This document shows positions 1 through 10,912 of a stretch of DNA of 64,000 nucleotides, one piece after another. The notes under the pieces are model-generated. The model was not told the DNA's origin. It did no database searches and saw only the letters and a list, made by a program, of their open reading frames with translations. The position numbers and the translations under genes were made by a program. Origin of the DNA: Auanema rhodensis (taxonomy: Eukaryota > Nematoda > Chromadorea > Rhabditida > Rhabditidae); contig CAXKVF010000082.1 in assembly GCA_964057225.1 (NCBI GenBank), positions 186,001 through 250,000 of the forward strand, written 5' to 3'. How positions within the stretch are numbered: position 1 is the stretch's first letter; each line of letters opens with the position of its first letter.

Positions 1-3
1 AAG

Positions 4-18
4 TCATGGTTACCATGA
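4..18. other. 15-bp dyad in each monomer
   Basis: Monomer positions 4-18 form an inverted repeat with 7-bp arms (TCATGGT and ACCATGA) around one T. It recurs in nearly every monomer. Subtype C (a18c) loses the outermost pair, c13g copies (for example the monomers at 1,057, 1,409, 2,641 and 4,929) lose an inner pair, and the monomer at 11,265 carries a double change (g8t, g9a) in the left arm. The dyad abuts the three subtype-defining bases at 18, 20 and 22. It could be a dimeric protein site or a weak cruciform or hairpin, but no family can be assigned from sequence alone. Confidence 0.75.
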
Positions 19-27
19 AGCAATATC

Positions 28-44
28 AATAAAAATTTGTTTTT
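28..44. other. A/T tract with AATAAA in each monomer
   Basis: Positions 28-44 read AATAAAAATTTG followed by five T. The A5T3 run and the T5 run are rigid tracts of the kind that disfavour or phase nucleosomes and can bend DNA. The first six bases also match the canonical polyadenylation hexamer AATAAA on the plus strand, so any plus-strand satellite transcript would carry one such hexamer per 176 bases. Copy variants include g39a (43,687; 45,095; 46,855; 48,439), t36a near 40,690 and loss of one T near 58,999. Function is inference; the tract itself is plain. Confidence 0.7.
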
Positions 45-96
45 AGACTAATATGGACATGGGGAATCTAATTTTGAAAACCGCATCTCTTTATCT

Positions 97-106
97 TTCA
101 CGTGAA
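97..106. other. Palindrome TTCACGTGAA in each monomer
   Basis: Monomer positions 97-106 are a perfect 10-bp palindrome centred on CACGTG (99-104), the E-box/G-box core bound by bHLH proteins and, in plants, some bZIP proteins. The core is intact in almost all monomers. The main exception is g104a, seen at 18,056, 18,936, 19,816, 21,048 and 21,576, all in one local HOR family; c101t occurs once near 44,277. Whether anything binds here in a satellite context is unknown. Confidence 0.75.
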
Positions 107-128
107 GCGAGTTACATACCAAGTGCAC

Positions 129-136
129 ATCACGTG
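129..136. other. ATCACGTG, second CACGTG core; fits yeast CDEI consensus
   Basis: Positions 129-136 read ATCACGTG, which satisfies RTCACRTG, the CDEI element bound by the bHLH protein Cbf1 in budding-yeast point centromeres. It directly follows the palindrome GTGCAC (123-128) and overlaps TGTACA (135-140). It is nearly invariant; g134t occurs once near 48,358. The match is only eight bases and this array is not a yeast point centromere, so a shared function is speculative. Confidence 0.6.
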
Positions 137-140
137 TACA

Positions 141-169
141 TTTAATTAGCATAAATTAAAGTTCACGTA
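141..169. other. AT inverted repeat followed by third CACGT core
   Basis: TTTAATT (141-147) and AATTAAA (154-160) form a 7-bp inverted repeat around the 6-base spacer AGCATA. Four bases later CACGTA (164-169) is the third CACGT core; with its flanks TTCACGTAA echoes TTCACGTGAA at 97-106. Few variants fall here: t143c (for example in the monomers at 8,625, 12,321, 13,201 and 17,249), c166a (31,670; 33,078; 36,598; 38,006), g167t once near 29,394 and single changes near 15,462, 43,446 and 54,544. Confidence 0.7.
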
Positions 170-2464
170 AATTTCAAAGTCATGGTTACCATGAACCAAT
201 ATCAATAAAAATTTGTTTTTAGACTAATATGGACATGGGGAATCTAATTTTGAAAACCGCATCTCTTTATCTTTCACGTGAAGCGAGTTACATACCAAGT
301 GCACATCACGTGTACATTTAATTAGCATAAATTAAAGTTCACGTAAAATTCAAAGTCATGGTTACCATGCACCAATATCAATAAAAATTTGTTTTTAGAC
401 TAATATGGACATGTGGAATCTAATTTTGAAAACCGCATCTCTTTATCTTTCACGTGAAGCGAGTTACATACCAAGTGCACATCACGTGTACATTTAATTA
501 GCATAAATTAAAGTTCACGTAAATTTCAAAGTCATGGTTACCATGAACCAATATCAATAAAAATTTGTTTTTAGACTAATATGGACATGGGGAATCTAAT
601 TTTGGAAACAGCATCTCTTTATCTTTCACGTGAAGCGAGTTACATACCAAATGCACATCACGTGTACATTTAATTAGCATAAATTAAAGTTCACGTAAAT
701 TTCAAAGTCATGGTTACCATGAACCAATATCAATAAAAATTTGTTTTTAGACTAATATGGACATGGGGAATCTAATTTTGAAAACCGCATCTCTTTATCT
801 TTCACGTGAAGCGAGTTACATACCAAGTGCACATCACGTGTACATTTAATTAGCATAAATTAAAGTTCACGTAAAATTCAAAGTCATGGTTACCATGAAC
901 CAATATCAATAAAAATTTGTTTTTAGACTAATATGGACATGGGGAATCTAATTTTGAAAACCGCATCTCTTTATCTTTCACGTGAAGCGAGTTACATACC
1001 AAGTGCACATCACGTGTACATTTAATTAGCATAAATTAAAGTTCACGTAAATTTCAAAGTCATGGTTAGCATGAACCAATATCAATAAAAATTTGTTTTT
1101 AGACTAATATGGACATGGGGAATCTAATTTTGAAAACCGCATCTCTTTATCTTTCACGTGAAGCGAGTTACATACCAAGTGCACATCACGTGTACATTTA
1201 ATTAGCATAAATTAAAGTTCACGTAAATTTCAAAGTCATGGTTACCATGAAGCAATATCAATAAAAATTTGTTTTTAGACTAATATGGACATGGGGAATC
1301 TAATTTTGAAAACCGCATCTCTTTATCTTTCACGTGAAGCGAGTTACATACCAAGTGCACATCACGTGTACATTTAATTAGCATAAATTAAAGTTCACGT
1401 AAATTTCAAAGTCATGGTTAGCATGAACCAATATCAATAAAAATTTGTTTTTAGACTAATATGGACATGGGGAATCTAATTTTGAAAACCGCATCCTTTT
1501 ATCTTTCACGTGAAGCGAGTTACATACCAAGTGCACATCACGTGTACATTTAATTAGCATAAATTAAAGTTCACGTAAATTTCAAAGTCATGGTTACCAT
1601 GAAGCAATATCAATAAAAATTTGTTTTTAGACTAATATGGACATGGGGAATCTAATTTTGAAAACCGCATCTCTTTATCTTTCACGTGAAGCGAGTTACA
1701 TACCAAGTGCACATCACGTGTACATTTAATTAGCATAAATTAAAGTTCACGTAAATTTCAAAGTCATGGTTACCATGAACCAATATCAATAAAAATTTGT
1801 TTTTAGACTAATATGGACATGGGGAATCTAATTTTGAAAACCGCATCTCTTTATCTTTCACGTGAAGCGAGTTACATACCAAGTGCACATCACGTGTACA
1901 TTTAATTAGCATAAATTAAAGTTCACGTAAAATTCAAAGTCATGGTTACCATGCACCAATATCAATAAAAATTTGTTTTTAGACTAATATGGACATGTGG
2001 AATCTAATTTTGAAAACCGCATCTCTTTATCTTTCACGTGAAGCGAGTTACATACCAAGTGCACATCACGTGTACATTTAATTAGCATAAATTAAAGTTC
2101 ACGTAAATTTCAAAGTCATGGTTACCATGAACCAATATCAATAAAAATTTGTTTTTAGACTAATATGGACATGGGGAATCTAATTTTGGAAACAGCATCT
2201 CTTTATCTTTCACGTGAAGCGAGTTACATACCAAATGCACATCACGTGTACATTTAATTAGCATAAATTAAAGTTCACGTAAATTTCAAAGTCATGGTTA
2301 CCATGAACCAATATCAATAAAAATTTGTTTTTAGACTAATATGGACATGGGGAATCTAATTTTGAAAACCGCATCTCTTTATCTTTCACGTGAAGCGAGT
2401 TACATACCAAGTGCACATCACGTGTACATTTAATTAGCATAAATTAAAGTTCACGTAAAATTCA

Positions 2465-5400
2465 AAGTCATGGTTACCATGAACCAATATCAATAAAAAT
2501 TTGTTTTTAGACTAATATGGACATGGGGAATCTAATTTTGAAAACCGCATCTCTTTATCTTTCACGTGAAGCGAGTTACATACCAAGTGCACATCACGTG
2601 TACATTTAATTAGCATAAATTAAAGTTCACGTAAATTTCAAAGTCATGGTTAGCATGAACCAATATCAATAAAAATTTGTTTTTAGACTAATATGGACAT
2701 GGGGAATCTAATTTTGAAAACCGCATCTCTTTATCTTTCACGTGAAGCGAGTTACATACCAAGTGCACATCACGTGTACATTTAATTAGCATAAATTAAA
2801 GTTCACGTAAATTTCAAAGTCATGGTTACCATGAAGCAATATCAATAAAAATTTGTTTTTAGACTAATATGGACATGGGGAATCTAATTTTGAAAACCGC
2901 ATCTCTTTATCTTTCACGTGAAGCGAGTTACATACCAAGTGCACATCACGTGTACATTTAATTAGCATAAATTAAAGTTCACGTAAATTTCAAAGTCATG
3001 GTTACCATGAACCAATATCAATAAAAATTTGTTTTTAGACTAATATGGACATGGGGAATCTAATTTTGAAAACCGCATCTCTTTATCTTTCACGTGAAGC
3101 GAGTTACATACCAAGTGCACATCACGTGTACATTTAATTAGCATAAATTAAAGTTCACGTAAAATTCAAAGTCATGGTTACCATGCACCAATATCAATAA
3201 AAATTTGTTTTTAGACTAATATGGACATGTGGAATCTAATTTTGAAAACCGCATCTCTTTATCTTTCACGTGAAGCGAGTTACATACCAAGTGCACATCA
3301 CGTGTACATTTAATTAGCATAAATTAAAGTTCACGTAAATTTCAAAGTCATGGTTACCATGAACCAATATCAATAAAAATTTGTTTTTAGACTAATATGG
3401 ACATGGGGAATCTAATTTTGGAAACCGCATCTCTTTATCTTTCACGTGAAGCGAGTTACATACCAAATGCACATCACGTGTACATTTAATTAGCATAAAT
3501 TAAAGTTCACGTAAATTTCAAAGTCATGGTTACCATGAACCAATATCAATAAAAATTTGTTTTTAGACTAATATGGACATGGGGAATCTAATTTTGAAAA
3601 CCGCATCTCTTTATCTTTCACGTGAAGCGAGTTACATACCAAGTGCACATCACGTGTACATTTAATTAGCATAAATTAAAGTTCACGTAAAATTCAAAGT
3701 CATGGTTACCATGCACCAATATCAATAAAAATTTGTTTTTAGACTAATATGGACATGGGGAATCTAATTTTGAAAACCGCATCTCTTTATCTTTCACGTG
3801 AAGCGAGTTACATACCAAGTGCACATCACGTGTACATTTAATTAGCATAAATTAAAGTTCACGTAAATTTCAAAGTCATGGTTACCATGAACCAATATCA
3901 ATAAAAATTTGTTTTTAGACTAATATGGACATGGGGAATCTAATTTTGAAAACCGCATCTCTTTATCTTTCACGTGAAGCGAGTTACATACCAAGTGCAC
4001 ATCACGTGTACATTTAATTAGCATAAATTAAAGTTCACGTAAATTTCAAAGTCATGGTTACCATGAACCAATATCAATAAAAATTTGTTTTTAGACTAAT
4101 ATGAACATGGGGAATCTAATTTTGGAAACCGCATCTCTTTATCTTTCACGTGAAGCGAGTTACATACCAAGTGCACATCACGTGTACATTTAATTAGCAT
4201 AAATTAAAGTTCACGTAAATTTCAAAGTCATGGTTACCATGAAGCAATATCAATAAAAATTTGTTTTTAGACTAATATGGACATGGGGAATCTAATTTTG
4301 AAAACCGCATCTCTTTATCTTTCACGTGAAGCGAGTTACATACCAAGTGCACATCACGTGTACATTTAATTAGCATAAATTAAAGTTCACGTAAAATTCA
4401 AAGTCATGGTTACCATGCACCAATATCAATAAAAATTTGTTTTTAGACTAATATGGACATGGGGAATCTAATTTTGAAAACCGCATCTCTTTATCTTTCA
4501 CGTGAAGCGAGTTACATACCAAGTGCACATCACGTGTACATTTAATTAGCATAAATTAAAGTTCACGTAAATTTCAAAGTCATGGTTACCATGCACCAAT
4601 ATCAATAAAAATTTGTTTTTAGACTAATATAGACATGGGGAATCTAATTTTGAAAACCGCATCTCTTTATCTTTCACGTGAAGCGAGTTACATACCAAGT
4701 GCACATCACGTGTACATTTAATTAGCATAAATTAAAGTTCACGTAAAATTCAAAGTCATGGTTACCATGAACCAATATCAATAAAAATTTGTTTTTAGAC
4801 TAATATGGACATGGGGAATCTAATTTTGAAAACCGCATCTCTTTATCTTTCACGTGAAGCGAGTTACATACCAAGTGCACATCACGTGTACATTTAATTA
4901 GCATAAATTAAAGTTCACGTAAATTTCAAAGTCATGGTTAGCATGAACCAATATCAATAAAAATTTGTTTTTAGACTAATATGGACATGGGGAATCTAAT
5001 TTTGAAAACCGCATCTCTTTATCTTTCACGTGAAGCGAGTTACATACCAAGTGCACATCACGTGTACATTTAATTAGCATAAATTAAAGTTCACGTAAAT
5101 TTCAAAGTCATGGTTACCATGAAGCAATATCAATAAAAATTTGTTTTTAGACTAATATGGACATGGGGAATCTAATTTTGAAAACCGCATCTCTTTATCT
5201 TTCACGTGAAGCGAGTTACATACCAAGTGCACATCACGTGTACATTTAATTAGCATAAATTAAAGTTCACGTAAATTTCAAAGTCATGGTTACCATGAAC
5301 CAATATCAATAAAAATTTGTTTTTAGACTAATATGGACATGGGGAATCTAATTTTGAAAACCGCATCTCTTTATCTTTCACGTGAAGCGAGTTACATACC

Positions 5401-7040
5401 AAGTGCACATCACGTGTACATTTAATTAGCATAAATTAAAGTTCACGTAAAATTCAAAGTCATGGTTACCATGCACCAATATCAATAAAAATTTGTTTTT
5501 AGACTAATATGGACATGTGGAATCTAATTTTGAAAACCGCATCTCTTTATCTTTCACGTGAAGCGAGTTACATACCAAGTGCACATCACGTGTACATTTA
5601 ATTAGCATAAATTAAAGTTCACGTAAATTTCAAAGTCATGGTTACCATGAACCAATATCAATAAAAATTTGTTTTTAGACTAATATGGACATGGGGAATC
5701 TAATTTTGGAAACCGCATCTCTTTATCTTTCACGTGAAGCGAGTTACATACCAAATGCACATCACGTGTACATTTAATTAGCATAAATTAAAGTTCACGT
5801 AAATTTCAAAGTCATGGTTACCATGAACCAATATCAATAAAAATTTGTTTTTAGACTAATATGGACATGGGGAATCTAATTTTGAAAACCGCATCTCTTT
5901 ATCTTTCACGTGAAGCGAGTTACATACCAAGTGCACATCACGTGTACATTTAATTAGCATAAATTAAAGTTCACGTAAAATTCAAAGTCATGGTTACCAT
6001 GCACCAATATCAATAAAAATTTGTTTTTAGACTAATATGGACATGGGGAATCTAATTTTGAAAACCGCATCTCTTTATCTTTCACGTGAAGCGAGTTACA
6101 TACCAAGTGCACATCACGTGTACATTTAATTAGCATAAATTAAAGTTCACGTAAATTTCAAAGTCATGGTTACCATGAACCAATATCAATAAAAATTTGT
6201 TTTTAGACTAATATGGACATGGGGAATCTAATTTTGAAAACCGCATCTCTTTATCTTTCACGTGAAGCGAGTTACATACCAAGTGCACATCACGTGTACA
6301 TTTAATTAGCATAAATTAAAGTTCACGTAAATTTCAAAGTCATGGTTACCATGAACCAATATCAATAAAAATTTGTTTTTAGACTAATATGAACATGGGG
6401 AATCTAATTTTGGAAACCGCATCTCTTTATCTTTCACGTGAAGCGAGTTACATACCAAGTGCACATCACGTGTACATTTAATTAGCATAAATTAAAGTTC
6501 ACGTAAATTTCAAAGTCATGGTTACCATGAAGCAATATCAATAAAAATTTGTTTTTAGACTAATATGGACATGGGGAATCTAATTTTGAAAACCGCATCT
6601 CTTTATCTTTCACGTGAAGCGAGTTACATACCAAGTGCACATCACGTGTACATTTAATTAGCATAAATTAAAGTTCACGTAAAATTCAAAGTCATGGTTA
6701 CCATGCACCAATATCAATAAAAATTTGTTTTTAGACTAATATGGACATGGGGAATCTAATTTTGAAAACCGCATCTCTTTATCTTTCACGTGAAGCGAGT
6801 TACATACCAAGTGCACATCACGTGTACATTTAATTAGCATAAATTAAAGTTCACGTAAATTTCAAAGTCATGGTTACCATGCACCAATATCAATAAAAAT
6901 TTGTTTTTAGACTAATATAGACATGGGGAATCTAATTTTGAAAACCGCATCTCTTTATCTTTCACGTGAAGCGAGTTACATACCAAGTGCACATCACGTG
7001 TACATTTAATTAGCATAAATTAAAGTTCACGTAAATTTCA
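2465..7040. repeat. 13-monomer HOR, two 2,288-bp units
   Basis: Units 2,465-4,752 and 4,753-7,040 carry the same thirteen-monomer series: A; A c13g; K; A t172a; C g62t; A a77g+g123a; A t172a; C; A; A g56a+a77g; K t172a; C; C g55a. The g56a pair (4,049 and 6,337 monomers) and the g55a pair (4,577 and 6,865 monomers) are rare markers at exactly 2,288 bp. The one clear difference is t172a at the end of the first unit but not the second, which probably marks the exchange boundary. The first unit in turn overlaps the 1-2,992 duplication. Confidence 0.88.
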
Positions 7041-7392
7041 AAGTCATGGTTACCATGAAGCAATATCAATAAAAATTTGTTTTTAGACTAATATGGTCAT
7101 GGGGAATCTAATTTTGAAAACCGCATCTCTTTATCTTTCACGTGAAGCGAGTTACATACCAAGTGCACATCACGTGTACATTTAATTAGCATAAATTAAA
7201 GTTCACGTAAATTTCAAAGTCATGGTTACCATGAAGCAATATCAATAAAAATTTGTTTTTAGACTAATATGGACATGGGGAATCTAATTTTGAAAACCGC
7301 ATCTCTTTATCTTTCACGTGAAGCGAGTTACATACCAAGTGCACATCACGTGTACATTTAATTAGCATAAATTAAAGTTCACGTAAATTTCA
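7041..7392. repeat. Run of K monomers
   Basis: Monomers at 7,041 and 7,217 are subtype K and are followed by a third K at 7,393 that starts the next block. The first carries a57t (GGTCAT), a marker seen again only in the K monomers at 40,305 and 41,361. K monomers are otherwise normally separated by A monomers in this part of the window, so the run marks a junction between HOR families. Confidence 0.7.
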
Positions 7393-8976
7393 AAGTCATG
7401 GTTACCATGAAGCAATATCAATAAAAATTTGTTTTTAGACTAATATGGACATGGGGAATCTAATTTTGAAAACCGCATCTCTTTATCTTTCACGTGAAGC
7501 GAGTTACATATCAAGTGCACATCACGTGTACATTTAATTAGCATAAATTAAAGTTCACGTAAATTTCAAAGTCATGGTTACCATGAACCAATATCAATAA
7601 AAATTTGTTTTTAGACTAATATGGACATGGGGAATCTAATTTTGAAAACCGCATCTCTTTATCTTTCACGTGAAGCGAGTTACATACCAAGTGCACATCA
7701 CGTGTACATTTAATTAGCATAAATTAAAGTTCACGTAAAATTCAAAGTCATGGTTACCATGCACCAATATCAATAAAAATTTGTTTTTAGACTAATATGG
7801 ACATGTGGAATCTAATTTTGAAAACCGCATCTCTTTATCTTTCACGTGAAGCGAGTTACATACCAAGTGCACATCACGTGTACATTTAATTAGCATAAAT
7901 TAAAGTTCACGTAAATTTCAAAGTCATGGTTACCATGAACCAATATCAATAAAAATTTGTTTTTAGACTAATATGGACATGGGGAATCTAATTTTGGAAA
8001 CCGCATCTCTTTATCTTTCACGTGAAGCGAGTTACATACCAAGTGCACATCACGTGTACATTTAATTAGCATAAATTAAAGTTCACGTAAATTTCAAAGT
8101 CATGGTTACCATGCACCAATATCAATAAAAATTTGTTTTTAGACTAATATGGACATGGGGAATCTAATTTTGAAAACCGCATCTCTTTATCTTTCACGTG
8201 AAGCGAGTTACATACCAAGTGCACATCACGTGTACATTTAATTAGCATAAATTAAAGTTCACGTAAATTTCAAAGTCATGGTTACCATGAAGCAATATCA
8301 ATAAAAATTTGTTTTTAGACTAATATGGACATGGGGAATCTAATTTTGAAAACCGCATCTCTTTATCTTTCACGTGAAGCGAGTTACATACCAAGTGCAC
8401 ATCACGTGTACATTTAATTAGCATAAATTAAAGTTCACGTAAATTTCAAAGTCATGGTTACCATGAACCAATATCAATAAAAATTTGTTTTTAGACTAAT
8501 ATGGACATGGGGAATCTAATTTTGAAAACCTCATCTCTTTATCTTTCACGTGAAGCGAGTTACATACCAAGTGCACATCACGTGTACATTTAATTAGCAT
8601 AAATTAAAGTTCACGTAAATTTCAAAGTCATGGTTACCATGAACCAATATCAATAAAAATTTGTTTTTAGACTAATATGGACATGGGGAATCTAATTTTG
8701 AAAACCGCATCTCTTTATCTTTCACGTGAAGCGAGTTACATACCAAGTGCACATCACGTGTACATTCAATTAGCATAAATTAAAGTTCACGTAAATTTCA
8801 AAGTCATGGTTACCATGAACCAATATCAATAAAAATTTGTTTTTAGACTAATATGGACATGGGGAATCTAATTTTGAAAACCGCATCTCTTTATCTTTCA
8901 CGTGAAGCGAGTTACATACCAAGTGCACATCACGTGTAAATTTAATTAGCATAAATTAAAGTTCACGTAAATTTCA
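7393..8976. repeat. Module copy 1: K, A172a, C62t, A77g, C, K, A83t, A143c, A139a
   Basis: Nine monomers with a diagnostic marker order: K with a 'tatcaag' change (7,511); A t172a; C g62t; A a77g; C; K; A with g83t; A with t143c (8,625 monomer); A with c139a (8,939). The same order returns from 10,913 with one extra monomer and T in place of A at the g83t position. This is the first clear copy of a module that recurs through much of the window. Confidence 0.8.
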
Positions 8977-9152
8977 AAGTCATGGTTACCATGAAGCAAT
9001 ATCAATAAAAATTTGTTTTTAGACTAATATGGACATGGGGAATCTAATTTTGAAAACCGCATCTCTTTATCTTTCACGTGAAGCGAGTTACATACCAAGT
9101 GCACATCACGTGTACATTTAATTAGCATAAATTAAAGTTCACGTAAATTTCA

Positions 9153-10912
9153 AAGTCATGGTTACCATGAACCAATATCAATAAAAATTTGTTTTTAGAC
9201 TAATATGGACATGGGGAATCTAATTTTGAAAACCGCATCTCTTTATCTTTCACGTGAAGCGAGTTACATACCAAGTGCACATCACGTGTACATTTAATTA
9301 GCATAAATTAAAGTTCACGTAAATTTCAAAGTCATGGTTACCATGCACCAATATCAATAAAAATTTGTTTTTAGACTAATATGGACATGGGGAATCTAAT
9401 TTTGAAAACCGCATCTCTTTATCTTTCACGTGAAGCGAGTTACATACCAAGTGCACATCACGTGTACATTTAATTAGCATAAATTAAAGTTCACGTAAAT
9501 TTCAAAGTCATGGTTACCATGAACCAATATCAATAAAAATTTGTTTTTAGACTAATATGGACATGGGGAATCTAATTTTGAAAACCGCATCTCTTTATCT
9601 TTCACGTGAAGCGAGTTACATACCAAGTGCACATCACGTGTACATTTAATTAGCATAAATTAAAGTTCACGTAAATTTCAAAGTCATGGTTACCATGAAG
9701 CAATATCAATAAAAATTTGTTTTTAGACTAATATGGACATGGGGAATCTAATTTTGAAAACCGCATCTCTTTATCTTTCACGTGAAGCGAGTTACATACC
9801 AAGTGCACATCACGTGTACATTTAATTAGCATAAATTAAAGTTCACGTAAATTTCAAAGTCATGGTTACCATGAACCAATATCAATAAAAATTTGTTTTT
9901 AGACTAATATGGACATGGGGAATCTAATTTTGAAAACCGCATCTCTTTATCTTTCACGTGAAGCGAGTTACATACCAAGTGCACATCACGTGTACATTTA
10001 ATTAGCATAAATTAAAGTTCACGTAAATTTCAAAGTCATGGTTACCATGAACCAATATCAATAAAAATTTGTTTTTAGACTAATATGGACATGGGGAATC
10101 TAATTTTGAAAACCGCATCTCTTTATCTTTCACGTGAAGCGAGTTACATACCAAGTGCACATCACGTGTACATTTAATTAGCATAAATTAAAGTTCACGT
10201 AAATTTCAAAGTCATGGTTACCATGCACCAATATCAATAAAAATTTGTTTTTAGACTAATATGGACATGGGGAATCTAATTTTGAAAACCGCATCTCTTT
10301 ATCTTTCACGTGAAGCGAGTTACATACCAAGTGCACATCACGTGTACATTTAATTAGCATAAATTAAAGTTCACGTAAATTTCAAAGTCATGGTTACCAT
10401 GAACCAATATCAATAAAAATTTGTTTTTAGACTAATATGGACATGGGGAATCTAATTTTGAAAACCGCATCTCTTTATCTTTCACGTGAAGCGAGTTACA
10501 TACCAAGTGCACATCACGTGTACATTTAATTAGCATAAATTAAAGTTCACGTAAATTTCAAAGTCATGGTTACCATGAAGCAATATCAATAAAAATTTGT
10601 TTTTAGACTAATATGGACATGGGGAATCTAATTTTGAAAACCGCATCTCTTTATCTTTCACGTGAAGCGAGTTACATACCAAGTGCACATCACGTGTACA
10701 TTTAATTAGCATAAATTAAAGTTCACGTAAATTTCAAAGTCATGGTTACCATGAACCAATATCAATAAAAATTTGTTTTTAGACTAATATGGACATGGGG
10801 AATCTAATTTTGAAAACCGCATCTCTTTATCTTTCACGTGAAGCGAGTTACATACCAAGTGCACATCACGTGTACATTTAATTAGCATAAATTAAAGTTC
10901 ACGTAAATTTCA
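9153..10912. repeat. 5-monomer HOR, two 880-bp units
   Basis: Units 9,153-10,032 and 10,033-10,912 both read A, C, A, K, A with no other obvious markers. The monomers are close to consensus, so the doublet is recognised only from the subtype order and could be an older or a very recent event. The K monomer at 8,977-9,152 links it to the module upstream. Confidence 0.75.

Larger units (their letters stand above)
1..176. repeat. Reference monomer (first copy, subtype K)
   Basis: This is the first complete copy and defines monomer numbering. Apart from c20g, which makes it subtype K, it matches the window consensus. The consensus has 56 G/C of 176 (about 32% GC) and five CpG sites, three of them inside the CACGT cores. 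In order it holds a 15-bp dyad (4-18), an A/T tract (28-44), a TTTTGAAAA mirror-complement (72-80), a CT-rich stretch (81-98), CACGTG (99-104), GTGCAC (123-128), CACGTG (131-136), an AT-rich inverted repeat (141-160) and CACGTA (164-169). I see no CENP-B box: nothing resembles TTCGNNNNANNCGGG on either strand. Confidence 0.95.
1..2992. repeat. 9-monomer (1,584-bp) duplication
   Basis: Monomers 1-8 (1-1,408) match monomers 10-17 (1,585-2,992) in marker order: K; A with t172a; C with g62t; A with a77g plus CAGC and g123a; A with t172a; A; A with c13g; K. The step is 1,584 bp. Monomer 9 (1,409-1,584) breaks the pattern: it carries c13g and a private double change giving GCATCCTTTT. The rare CAGC change at 609 recurs at 2,193, confirming common descent of the two copies. 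Confidence 0.85.

Noticed and set aside
4-18. Transposon terminal inverted repeats or target-site duplication
   Set aside because: The dyad is internal to each monomer, with a one-base centre and no element between the arms.
27-44. Rho-independent terminator or bacterial promoter in the T-rich stretch
   Set aside because: There is no GC-rich stem before the T run, and the context is a eukaryotic satellite.
1-176. CENP-B box
   Set aside because: No match to TTCGNNNNANNCGGG or its complement was seen; the monomer has no CGGG or CCCG.
1-176. Identity with a named satellite (human alpha satellite, Arabidopsis 178-bp, Brassica 176-bp, rice or maize centromere repeats)
   Set aside because: Similar length but no recognisable sequence match from memory. 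A database search with the consensus would decide; none could be run.
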